From the NCBI GenBank assembly GCA_964247055.1, contig OZ176054.1, forward strand, positions 11,842,001 through 11,906,000: 64,000 bases of DNA. Reading direction: 5' to 3'. Positions 1 to 9,691 of this stretch are shown here, piece by piece. The position numbers and the translations under genes were made by a program. Below the pieces are notes generated by a model, which saw nothing but the letters and a program-made list of their open reading frames with translations, did not search any database and had not been told where the DNA came from. Position 1 is the first letter of the stretch; every line of letters starts with the position of its first letter. The DNA is from Paragordius varius (lineage: Eukaryota > Nematomorpha).

Positions 1-817
1 TTTCACACTTTTCAATGTTATATCATTCTATGTTTTAAGAATTCTTATTTATAGATATGATTAGTCTGCTTTAAAATTTGACGGATTTTACCAATTGTTT
101 GCCCATTTAGATCTTTGGCATATATTTGAATGATACCTATTTCCTTTCACTTTTTAACATTTTCAGATGACTTTTTTGTATGAGATGAATAGTATCATAA
201 AACTTATGTAAAAATCTTGTCGGCAAAACTAAGTTGTATTAACTATTTGAATAACCATGGTTTGATAATACTGCATTAACACCTTTTCAACCTTGATGTA
301 CCTTTTAAATTTATACTTGTTTTTCTTTAATTTCAAATCACTTTTATTTTCTATTTTCGGACCAAAAATAAGCAAACAAATATATAAAATACATATTTTT
401 TCGCAAATCGCTTCTCTATAATATAAATATATACTTGATATCGTATTTACCTGTAGAAAAAATATTTTTTATTTCAAATAAATTAAAGGTGTAAAAATAA
501 TTTTTTCAAACATAAACGTAAAAGTATACATAAATCAGTATTATCTACCTATTATTTATTTATTTACAAAAATTCGCATTAATACTATGAGCTTGGTTTA
601 CAAATACGGTGTACATGTTATTATCAATATTAATTTTGTGTAAAAAATTGGTTATCAATACAAATTCAATCCAAATAATATAAGAATATTTTATAGATAT
701 TCCTGGTCAATGAAATTATTATTTTTTAATACCAGCTAAATGTTACACAATTTGAGAAGTTATAAACACATTAATATATATTCCACAAATTCGCATTTAT
801 GATTTTAAAAATGAATA
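1..817. other. AT-rich flank upstream of the Hedgehog gene
   Basis: I see no exon, RNA gene or clear repeat here. It presumably holds the promoter and 5' UTR of the Hedgehog gene, but no specific element can be supported. Confidence 0.5.
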
Positions 818-3800
818 ATGCTGATTCCCTTTTCGTCTTTCGACAAAACATACAAATCTATAACTAAAATTGAAAATATAACAAAGTTTAAAAATAGCTT
901 TGAAATTGCCTTAACCAATGATAATAATCTATCAGATTTTCGGAGAAGAAAACTGTTGGATGTTCAAAAATTAACGGGAGTTGTTATCACTATGATATTA
1001 CTCTTAAGTATGCCTCTGAAATATGCCGAAACATTGGCATTGTATAGCAACGGTCTGTATGGAAAAATTTCAACAACTAATCCAGCCTCTTCCAAACCTT
1101 CTTCCGCACCAAAAACATTAATTAAACGGCCAAGTGGTAATGCTAAAACTGGGGACAATACCAACAAAAAAACCATGTTTGATGATTACTTTGGATTTTC
1201 AAATTCCATTTCAGATTCATATCCACAATCTAACGAAAGATATTCAATTCATGATTCCCAAACATCTAATCAACATTTAGACTCTTATAATCAACAAAAT
1301 CAACAACCACCTTCAAATACAAGAAATGAAGTCGCCGTTTTTGATAGAAATGTTGGAGGAGTGCGTATAAACAATGCACCTATCATTCCATTCGTGATTA
1401 AAGAAATGAGACCAAATTGCATTGAATTAGATATCAGAGCGTCTGGTTCTCCTACCCCAAGCGAACTATATCGAAAACAAAATATCTGGCCACCAATTCT
1501 AAAACAATTATTTGCCCTCTCAAACGATGAAGTGTTGAATAATCAAGGCCCGAATTTCGGTAATGAAATTATTAAATCTCCTACCTATAGCGTTGACATG
1601 ATGTATGATAAGCTAAAGAAAACGCAATTACCTGGCTTGATTTTTAACACAAATCAAAATATAATTTTTAAATACGATTATCATCGCTTCATGACAAAAG
1701 TAATAATTTATGTTATAAAAGTTTTCATATAATATGAATGACTTAAATTTTTGGATGGGAAGAAACCCAATTTCAAAGATTAATTAAAACAGTTGAGTAA
1801 CGCCTTTTTAGAATTAAAATTACTCTTTACTTTAAAGTAAACAGAATTTTTACTCCACAATACATAGCGCTTTTGTAAATTTTTATTAAAATTTGGTATA
1901 AATTTAAATTACGTGTATAAATTGAAAACATTTATACTTTTTTTGCCTTAATTTTAAAATATATATATTTATATTATATCTGCAAATATCCTTACAACAC
2001 CTAACATAGGTGTAAAATAGTTTACATGAAAGAAACTTAAACAGTTTAAATAGTATAAAATCTCGTAAAAAATTAAAATTTTATAGATGTAATGATGAAC
2101 GATGGAGTAGGTTATTGACATTAATTTAACATTTATTTCTCACATTTTTTATATATTACCTTTAAAAAAATTAAATTAATTTTCGCAATACAAAAGGGGT
2201 TTGAGATATAAATTACCCCTACTAAATTTAAATATCTCCATTGCATACTGTTTATTTGAGTTAAGGTATCAGGTATTACCATATATTTATTTTTAGTAAT
2301 AAAAAATGTTTTCATCTTTTATTGATAGATAATACTATGCGTTAAAGTTCAGAAAATACGGTAGCTTCACCTCTAATATTGTTAAATGTATAATATATTT
2401 CTTCTTTGCGGTTGCAAATGATTCATAATTAAAAATAAGGTAGCAAACCAATACATTACTTATTTTAGTTCCTAATATATGAACACCCGTAAACCAGGCG
2501 TATTCTTAAGTTTTTACAGGTTTTTCGGTAAAAAAACATGTAATATTGAAAGGAACTTAATTAGTTATTCAATTTAAAAATTGCGCACCGGCTCCTACAT
2601 ATTTCACCCATCTTTTAGGTAATATTGGAATGCCGTGCCACAAAGATTCAAGCCATTTTTCAACGTCTTCGAAATTATTGAAGTGCTGCTCAGCGATGGT
2701 GTGTCACATTGATGCAAAGTTGTATTAGTCAGACGGAGCCAGGTCTGGAGATTTAGGGGAGGCAAAAGAATTAAAGTTATTCAGGTTGGTTTGGCTGTGT
2801 GACACTGAGCATTGTCATGTATCAAACTACTTTACCTTGTCTTCGGTCGTTTTTCGGTTTATGCTTCAAATTGATCCTTTGTTGGGGATTCTTTGTGTAT
2901 AAAAGGCCTCACCAAGTGTTTAAAGAACACAAAATATCGCTCAGGTCTCACCAAACACAAAGCACGGTCTTCTTGCCGAGTTTGTGTCGGACCGGGTTGG
3001 CTAAAAAGACACGATTTTCTAGTTTGGATTTACAAAATAAAGCCATTTCTGATCACCCCTCCCAATCGGATGGAAAAATTTTTTGTGACGTTGAAATAGG
3101 ATTTCACAAGTTGTGATTCTCTATTTGACGTTTATTTAAATTATGTGGGCCCATTTAACGATTTTATTCGTCTTTTTCATTGCTCGCATATTGATTGTTT
3201 TTTTGTGATACATGCGGTGCTTTAGCCAATAACTGTTGTTAAGTGTGATTTAGATCATCATTCAATTACTCTTGCACTTAAGCGTCTCCGCAGTTGTGTG
3301 GTCTACCCGAGCGCCCACACTCTTTCACTAGAAATTACTACTTTTAAAATCAAACCAGGTTTCACATGTGCTAATCGATAAATATTTTTTACCTGCAAAC
3401 GAAAACTTTCATCAGCCTTTTACTTTTGATGGCAATGGGTGCCGTAAACGCTCTTTTTTCAGTCACAAAATTTGACCTGATTACCGAATGTTAAAATATG
3501 CTAGTTTTCGGTGAACTCAACTTGTGTGTGTTTGTCGTTCAGATGAATAAATTGAGTGTGTAATTATCGTCTGCGTACTTTTTGCTGATGTCTTCTTTTA
3601 GTTAGACCGGTAATAACTTATGAATACACCTGGTACAAGTGATAATCGCGGATTTTAATTTAGATGCATTTGCCAATAGCCTAATAATAGGTGGTGATTA
3701 CAAATTTTTATAACTTAACAAATTAAATTCATTTCAAAATTAAAATTTTTAAAGTGCTAAATTATAGGAGAATTTATAGTAGGAGAACACTTAAATGGTA

Positions 3801-5258
3801 ATGTTATCTCGTATACATCATTACATGTGGACGTCTCTCATCAATAGTAATCATTTACTAGTTTAATGAAAACTTAAGTTCTAATATAATCTGTTTTCTA
3901 AAAGAATGTGGACTTTATATATATTATACCACATTATTAACTCATGAATTCGACGCTTGATTTTACATTCTTCCCTGTTTCAAAATAGTTTTTATTTATA
4001 TTTAAAATTAATAAATGTCCATTCTAGCCCTATATAACCTAATTTTCTTATTAATTTAAAATATCCATGATTGACATATGTTTTTAACACTTTATTACCT
4101 TTTCATTTTCTTGTTCTAGTTTACCTTTTGGGGTATTTTATATCCCAAAGCTCAATTTTAATAAACTATGGTTTTAATTATATTAGTAAAATTTAATATC
4201 AAACATTGTTCTCATGTATTGGATAAAACAGCTTTTATTTATTATAGTTTTGTGACTTCTAGTGTTTAAAACTGAGACAACTACAAAACACGATTGAAAC
4301 GAACAGCTGATATTCAAATCATAATCTATCAGGTGGAAAATGTAGCGTGAAATCTCCTTAAAGTTCATTTTCTAACCATAATACATTTATTTGCCTGTTG
4401 CATTAGCGATAAAAAAAATATAGAAAAAAATGGCGGCAAAAAAGTTTGTGATGAGGATGTTTTACATACATTTTTTAAATTTTTTTGTACAATGCCCTTA
4501 AAAAGCTAAAGAAGGCCAATTTTTAAATTCGGCTTAATACCTTAAATAACATTTGTGTGTGTTGTTACAGTCGAGGTTGACTTTTTGAAATATAAATAAA
4601 ATTTTAAATAACTTTTAAGATATTTAAATTTCAAATAGCTCTGGTGTATATAAAACTAACCCCAAAGATAATGGAGTGTTAATTTTATTTTAAGTTATAA
4701 TAAAATTTTGTAACTCCATTTCTCCAAATCATAGTCAAAATGAAAAATCAGTTTTTGGTGGATTTTGTTTTTTGCAACTATTTCTCTCGTTTAACCTCCA
4801 ATTTTCAGATTTTAGAAGCTTATCATTCCTATTCTATCAAGATATCTATTGGTATTTTAAAATTTCCACTATATTAAATATGTTGTTTTAGAGCTGTTCA
4901 CAAAAACTTAATCAACTCTCCTTTATGATTGCTTTCGAATGGCCAGGATGCCAACTCAAAGTTTTAAGAGGTTTAATTGTGGATACATTGGACAAAAAAC
5001 CGAAAAACGATTTGCCTCCTAAAGATAGAAATACTTATATTAGAAACGGTTTGGATTTCAACAATCCCACCAGCAATCATGTTAAATTTGAATTACATAA
5101 AGTGAGTAGGGCTTTAGACATAACCCTTACTGCAAAGAATCCTTTAGACGATGATATCAATGGCAAACTTGGAGGCTTAGCAGCTTTAGCGGTGAAGGCG
5201 GGTTTCTCTTGGGTTCATTACCGTGATCGAAATTATATTCATGTTTCGGTTAGGGCAG
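818..5258 (+). CDS. hh: Hedgehog signalling ligand, Hedge domain (exons 1-2)
   Basis: Exon 1 is 818-1699 (294 codons, phase 0) and exon 2 is 4892-5258 (ends phase 1). Both intron positions equal those of animal Hedgehog genes: exon 1 ends in RFMTK where Shh has RLMTQ, exon 2 starts SCSQKLN where Shh has RCKDKLN, and it ends IHVSVRA where Shh has IHCSVKA. A hydrophobic stretch at residues 53-67 after a 50-residue leader resembles the internal signal of insect Hh. Residues about 70-187 are N/Q/S-rich. The Hedge domain runs from about 188 to 416. The zinc ligands of Shh appear kept (H363, D370, H411). Odd points: no cysteine before C201, so no CGPGR palmitoylation motif; an insertion of about 45 residues between ASG and the IIFK strand; the acidic calcium loop is largely lost; no Hog domain is visible downstream. 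Hedgehog is normally a secreted, lipid-modified morphogen. Confidence 0.9.
2494..3633 (-). mobile_element. Degenerate mariner element (family 1, copy 1)
   Basis: Terminal inverted repeats of about 28 bp (CCAGGTGTATTCATAAG type) flank a decayed transposase read on the minus strand. The C-terminal catalytic SPDLAPSD motif lies near 2720-2760, the [10 protein letters not shown] and PKRWVKY segments at 2580-2700, and an SGRP-like N-terminal remnant near 3300. Stops interrupt the frame, so it is inactive. It sits in intron 1 of the Hedgehog gene and is flanked by TA at the right end. Confidence 0.85.
4084..4682. mobile_element. 0.6 kb inverted-repeat element, family D, complete copy
   Basis: It begins TTAACACTTT and ends GAGTGTTAA, with a TTTGGGGTATTTTATATCCC palindrome inside the left end and an ACCCCAAAGATAA match inside the right end. 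It has no open frame. The conserved middle (ATGGCGGCAAAAAAGTTTG) recurs at about 25060, 43970 and 48640. Probably a non-autonomous DNA transposon. It lies in Hedgehog intron 1. Confidence 0.65.
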
Positions 5259-5823
5259 GTTGGATAATTTAAAATATTTACAATTTTTTGACAATCTCTT
5301 AATAAATTTCTATATTTGGTAATGAAAAATTAAAATTTTACGGACAAAAAGTAAAAATTAGAAGACAAATGTGATTTTAAAAAGGGAGGCCTAATTTTTC
5401 AAACCTGAATTTTCCTACGTAAACTCTATAATTATAATTTATATAAATCGAATGCATTTCGAAAGACAAAACGATGAGTTATATTTTAAAAAAATCTAGA
5501 TTTAAACTATAAATTGTCTTTTTAAAACAATATTTCTCTTTTAATTTTTATGATTTTATGTATAGTTTCAATTGTATGACATTATAAATATTAGATTTGA
5601 CTGAAGATTCCAAACAATGGAATAGAATTTGAACTGCAACATTCCTAAATTTATCCAAATATTATTTATGTATTTTCTTGGGGAAATTAGTTAGTTATTA
5701 TTTTACAATTACCTATACAATTTAATAATTTACAATTATCCCGTCTAAAATTACGATAAAATAGTTATATTCATATAGAAGATCAATTCGAAATAAATCA
5801 AATCATATTTTATTTCCTAATAG

Positions 5824-5888
5824 GTAGGTATAAGCCCCTCGTGCACTACTGTGTATTAGTCGACGATTTCATTTTAGTGCATTTATAA
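5824..5888 (+). CDS. Candidate short terminal exon of the Hedgehog gene
   Basis: A CTAATAG acceptor at 5821-5823 opens a phase-1 frame that matches the phase-1 end of exon 2, runs 21 codons and stops at 5886-5888. An AATAAA follows 12 nt later. If used, it would give a Hog-less protein of about 437 residues. No homology supports the peptide, so this rests only on splice phase and the poly(A) signal. Retaining the intron would instead stop about five codons past exon 2. Confidence 0.28.
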
Positions 5889-5900
5889 ATATTTTTCCCC

Positions 5901-5906
5901 AATAAA
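5901..5906 (+). promoter_or_regulatory. Possible poly(A) signal for the Hedgehog gene
   Basis: A canonical AATAAA lies 12 nt after the stop of the candidate terminal exon. In DNA this AT-rich such hexamers arise often by chance. Confidence 0.3.
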
Positions 5907-6040
5907 AGAAAAGGATGAATAATCCTACAAAAGTTGTTACCTTTAAGAGCTAATTTTATAGGTGAGTGCCCTACTTATAAAAATCACTACTTGACTTTAT
6001 TTGATTTAAATGTGAAATAACTATAATTACTATTGAAACT

Positions 6041-6066
6041 ATATATATATATATATATATATATAT
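6041..6066. repeat. (AT)n microsatellite
   Basis: A pure AT dinucleotide run. Similar runs occur at about 7671-7708, 21864-21894, 30670-30697, 56107-56132 and 58167-58201; many lie next to MITE ends. Confidence 0.95.
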
Positions 6067-6104
6067 GGTCTTATAAGTTTTTCCGAAAAAAAATTACACG
6101 CCAC

Positions 6105-6780
6105 TTATTTTTTTTATATGGTGGCATATTTGACATTGGCTGTGATCCTGATTATAGTTTATAAGAATACGTTCAAATTTTTCCTTTTTCTTTACTTAAA
6201 ATCATTATTGATATTATATAATCTTATGCGAAATGATGCTTCGAGGCCACATTGTTTTTATATGGTGGCGCATTTTACAGATAGAGGAGTCCTACCTACG
6301 GGTTAATTTCAAAGGTACACTAAAACGAGGAATAGTTGGATCCATTATTAAGTTCGAAGGGTTTTCCGAAAAATTGCCTCAAACCCATATTACTTTATTA
6401 TGGTTGCATACAGTATGAGTGAGTATACATTGAAAAGTTATTAATTACTGCCAAATAGTAAATACAACAAAGAGCAGTATTATTGGCTTATAGTTTTTTT
6501 TTCACTTTTTCCTATTATTAGCCCATAATAATTCTCTTTGCTGCATGCATATGCTATTTGGCAATAATTATTAACTTTTTAGCAATATATACTTACTCAT
6601 ACTGTATTTTATAGAGGGCGGATAGTGCCCAGCGGCTCATCTAAAAAAACGCTCAACTAAAATTATTGCCTTTATGCGGAAAAAATAAACCATAATTTAA
6701 TCCATATAATTTCATAACTTGAGAGAAAACCAGCAAAGCGATTTTATTAAAAATGGTGACATATTTAACATATGGTGGAT
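6105..6780. repeat. Diverged satellite-like units (same family as 45.6-46.8 kb)
   Basis: Segments such as TATGGTGGCGCATTTT, a TTTTCCGAAAAATTGCCTCAAA block and a GCCCAGCGGCTCATC block match the order of motifs in the ~300 bp units at 45640-46770. It is interrupted by a Tc1/mariner-type MITE at 6411-6604. Related pieces continue at about 7205-7570. No gene is visible. Confidence 0.5.
6411..6604. mobile_element. MITE family F, complete, TA-flanked
   Basis: It starts CAGTATGAGTGAGTATACAT and ends with the inverted copy; long arms of about 70 bp contain TTGCCAAATAGCATATGCAGC-type sequence. TA lies on both sides. Its length is 194 bp and it has no coding capacity. A diverged copy lies at 11149-11318. 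Confidence 0.8.
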
Positions 6781-6867
6781 CCCTACCAAAAGTTAATAAA
6801 AAAAATCATTAACTTTCATTATAATGTGGTAAAATCATGAAATCAATATGGTCAAAGTGTTGTTCAT

Positions 6868-7183
6868 ATATGTACCATTTACTATTCAAATTTACCCTTT
6901 TACATTTCAAATTCACCCTTAAACAATTCAAATTCCCCCTCTAACAATTTAAATTTCCCTTCAAATAATTATATGTTTTTTAAAATTAAAATTTACCTAT
7001 ATTTATATATATTTTGGAAAAATAAAATTATGTTTTAAATTAAAATAATATTGAAAAATAATAAACTATGTAAAGATAATTTTACATTAATAATGAGTTA
7101 TATTATATGGTTCGAAAACACATAATTTATCTTAAGGGTAATTTGAATTGTTCAGGGTGAATTTGAACTGTAAAAGGTATATA
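6868..7183. mobile_element. MITE family B copy
   Basis: Ends TACCATTTAC.../...GTAAAAGGTA with subterminal 21-bp repeats of the TTCAAATTCACCCT type pointing inward on both sides. The centre is AT-rich and non-coding. Confidence 0.75.
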
Positions 7184-7204
7184 AAATGGTGTATTTTGTA
7201 TGCC

Positions 7205-7675
7205 TAAATCTTTTGACACCCTGTAAAATTGTTGGCTATTAAATTTTTATAGTGTCTGGTTTGTATATCGGCTCTTTTTACAAAGGGTGTAACTCTACCC
7301 AGCAGCCAGTTTGAAAAAAGCGCTGGGCTAAAATTTTTAAAATTGGTTAGGTCTATAAAATTATATTTGGGGACTAAGTTTTTATTTTGCAGCTAAACAC
7401 AGGGGCTGATTTTAAAAAACCGACTATGTTCGGCTAAAACGAAAGAAATTATAAAAATTTTATTCTTAAATTTAAATGAGCCACCTATTTGAATATTTTG
7501 TCTGTAAGGGACTTCTCTTTTCTTAGAAACTCTTATTTCCGACGGGGTGGTGTATCGAGCCACAAAATATAAAGGTGGTCAAATATAGTCGGTACATTTA
7601 TAAATGGATTAATTATACTTTTAAACTTAAATGGGTCTACACATTTTTTAATGTCTTAAAGGCAGCATTTTACAT

Positions 7676-7713
<38 letters not shown>

Positions 7714-7978
7714 CTTTAATCCGGGATATTTACTAATTGATAAATAATTGCAATCGGACATTTTCACTTAAATTTTTTAGGAAATCGGTAGTTAGTAATT
7801 TATTCAAAAAGATTATAACTGTTAAAATATAGGTGCGAAAATCGACCTATTTTATACAGACTTTCAACAGTCGATATATTAACAAAAACCTAAAATACCA
7901 TTTTTCAGAAGTCATAGATCCGACTCTCCAGTTCAATATCTTCTGAGAATCTCCAATTCTAATATAGATATGCGTTTA
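7205..7978. other. Intergenic, satellite remnants and (AT)n
   Basis: Contains a diverged satellite-like piece (about 7250-7570, with ACCCAGCAGCCAGTTTGAAAA) and an AT run at 7671-7708. No exon was seen between the Hedgehog gene and the fucosyltransferase. Confidence 0.5.
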
Positions 7979-9259
7979 TTAAACAGGTATCCAAATTTGC
8001 GGATAATGTAGCATATTCCAGTCCCTTACGATTTCAGGGTAAAATATAATTGGACCGTTATGGTCATTTGAATGGGATGATAGTCCATTTATGTAATTAT
8101 TTATATTACTTTCGTTTCGATTATCAAGGTAAGCCGACCACCATCCAAATGTCCCATGAGTTATGATACGTACATCTGTTTGAGATAAAATATTTAAATC
8201 TACAGCAGATGTTATATGCTCTTCTTTCACATTATCTTGCAATAATAATGGTTGTTTTTTGCGTTTTAGATTTCTAAGAGTTTGCCCGGAACAACCTATA
8301 ATTTCATACTTTTGGAATAGGTTATTATTATAAACTAACAATTTTTGCATCCAATAATTGACACTATCTCCACATATGAGGTAAATTGGTTTGAGATATG
8401 TATCATTATACTTTTTTAAACTTTCTTCGTTTTGTAAATATTTGTTGGCCCGATCAAAGGCGCGCATTAGAAAATTTATTACATTCAATTTTTTCGTCGA
8501 TTTATTGTGTTGTCGATTGACAACGGCCTGTACAATATTATCCCTTCCTCTAATATGTACGCCAATTAAAATAAATTTTTGATTCAGATGTGGTTTTGAT
8601 TCAGAAATCTCGGTATGTTTTAATTTATCGATTTTAAGCGAAAGATTTTTCATCCGTAGGTGTGTTAAATGCTTGACATAAGGTGTAAATGTGAAACTTT
8701 TCTTGATTAATTTGTCCAATATGGTATCATGCGAAAAATATAGGTAAGAATTTGGATAACCAAAAAATAAGCGTACATTTTGAAACAAAACTCTATCCAG
8801 AAGACTTGGCTCATACGGTTGATGTAATTCGTATGAAACGATACTTAAAATAGTTTGATTCTTTTTATTTTTTGAGTTTTTAACGATCCAAAGATCTGTT
8901 AGAGCATTTGTTTGTTTTACTTTTGTGTCGAAAAAAAAATGTGACAAGTTAATATGCTTTCCAGTATTTCCTCTTTCCGTTAAAAGTTGTGGCTTAAACA
9001 CCGCTAAATTTGAGTTAGCATATGACTCCAGCGCAAGTTTATAAGTTAAACTTTTTAAGGCAGCTATTTGAAACATTAGATTACCAAGCCTTCCACTAGC
9101 TTGCCAGGCTATATATTGAGGTTGCTCCTTAATAATACTATGGTGTAACCGGAATTTCAGAGTACAAAGAGTTAGTAGCATCAGTATTAATATAATAAAA
9201 GATTTGATATGGGAAGAGAATATTTTGCGTTTTATAGTTCTTAATAATTTTAACCACAT
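7979..9259 (-). CDS. GT11-type alpha-1,2-fucosyltransferase, single exon
   Basis: The 426-residue intact frame starts at ATG 9259. A short cytosolic N-terminus is followed by a transmembrane anchor at residues about 18-36, as in type II Golgi glycosyltransferases. Family GT11 motifs appear in order: ASGRLGN (54-60), IGVHIRGRDN (232-241, the GDP-fucose site, usually HVRRxD), YLICGDS (293-299), and LSQTDVRIITHGTFGWWSAY (358-377). These transfer fucose from GDP-fucose to galactose on glycans in the Golgi lumen. Odd: the central motif reads RGRD rather than RRGD or RRTD. The stop codon overlaps an AATAAA hexamer. There is no intron, unlike the neighbours, as is common in GT11 expansions. The exact acceptor substrate cannot be predicted. 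Confidence 0.9.
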   Translation of the reverse strand: MWLKLLRTIKRKIFSSHIKSFIILILMLLTLCTLKFRLHHSIIKEQPQYIAWQASGRLGNLMFQIAALKSLTYKLALESYANSNLAVFKPQLLTERGNTGKHINLSHFFFDTKVKQTNALTDLWIVKNSKNKKNQTILSIVSYELHQPYEPSLLDRVLFQNVRLFFGYPNSYLYFSHDTILDKLIKKSFTFTPYVKHLTHLRMKNLSLKIDKLKHTEISESKPHLNQKFILIGVHIRGRDNIVQAVVNRQHNKSTKKLNVINFLMRAFDRANKYLQNEESLKKYNDTYLKPIYLICGDSVNYWMQKLLVYNNNLFQKYEIIGCSGQTLRNLKRKKQPLLLQDNVKEEHITSAVDLNILSQTDVRIITHGTFGWWSAYLDNRNESNINNYINGLSSHSNDHNGPIIFYPEIVRDWNMLHYPQIWIPV

Positions 9260-9691
9260 AAATATTGATGGACGCTTTTATGGTAAATTATAAAATAATA
9301 ATGAACATAAAGTATATAATAAAAGACAAAAAATAATTTAAAAGTCTGATTTAACAAAGATTGTTCATTATTGTTTTCCAGTGTCACATAGAAAATAAAG
9401 TTAATGAATGAAATTTATTTTTGTCCTGTTTATTATTCTATTAGATAAAAAAATGCATATATTAATAGAAATTAAAAAAATATTAATTATTAAATAGTTA
9501 TATTATAGGATACAAATCCATTATTGGGAATAGTTATGGATCTGCTATAATTTCGATTTCCAATCACAATCTATATTGAAAAAATATTCATATCTGAAAT
9601 ATTTGTCTGTTTTTATAAAAAGGTTAAATAAATTTGTTATATAAGAATTTCAAATATATCCAAAATTCGATCAAAAAATGCTGTAAATTAC
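9260..9691. other. Gap between fucosyltransferase and carboxypeptidase
   Basis: AT-rich. The last exon of the carboxypeptidase should lie here but none is convincing; the only in-phase options add about 11 residues after acceptors near 9600. Confidence 0.4.

Noticed and set aside
2799-3116. 105-residue plus-strand frame
   Set aside because: It is antisense to a decayed mariner transposase whose motifs are on the minus strand.
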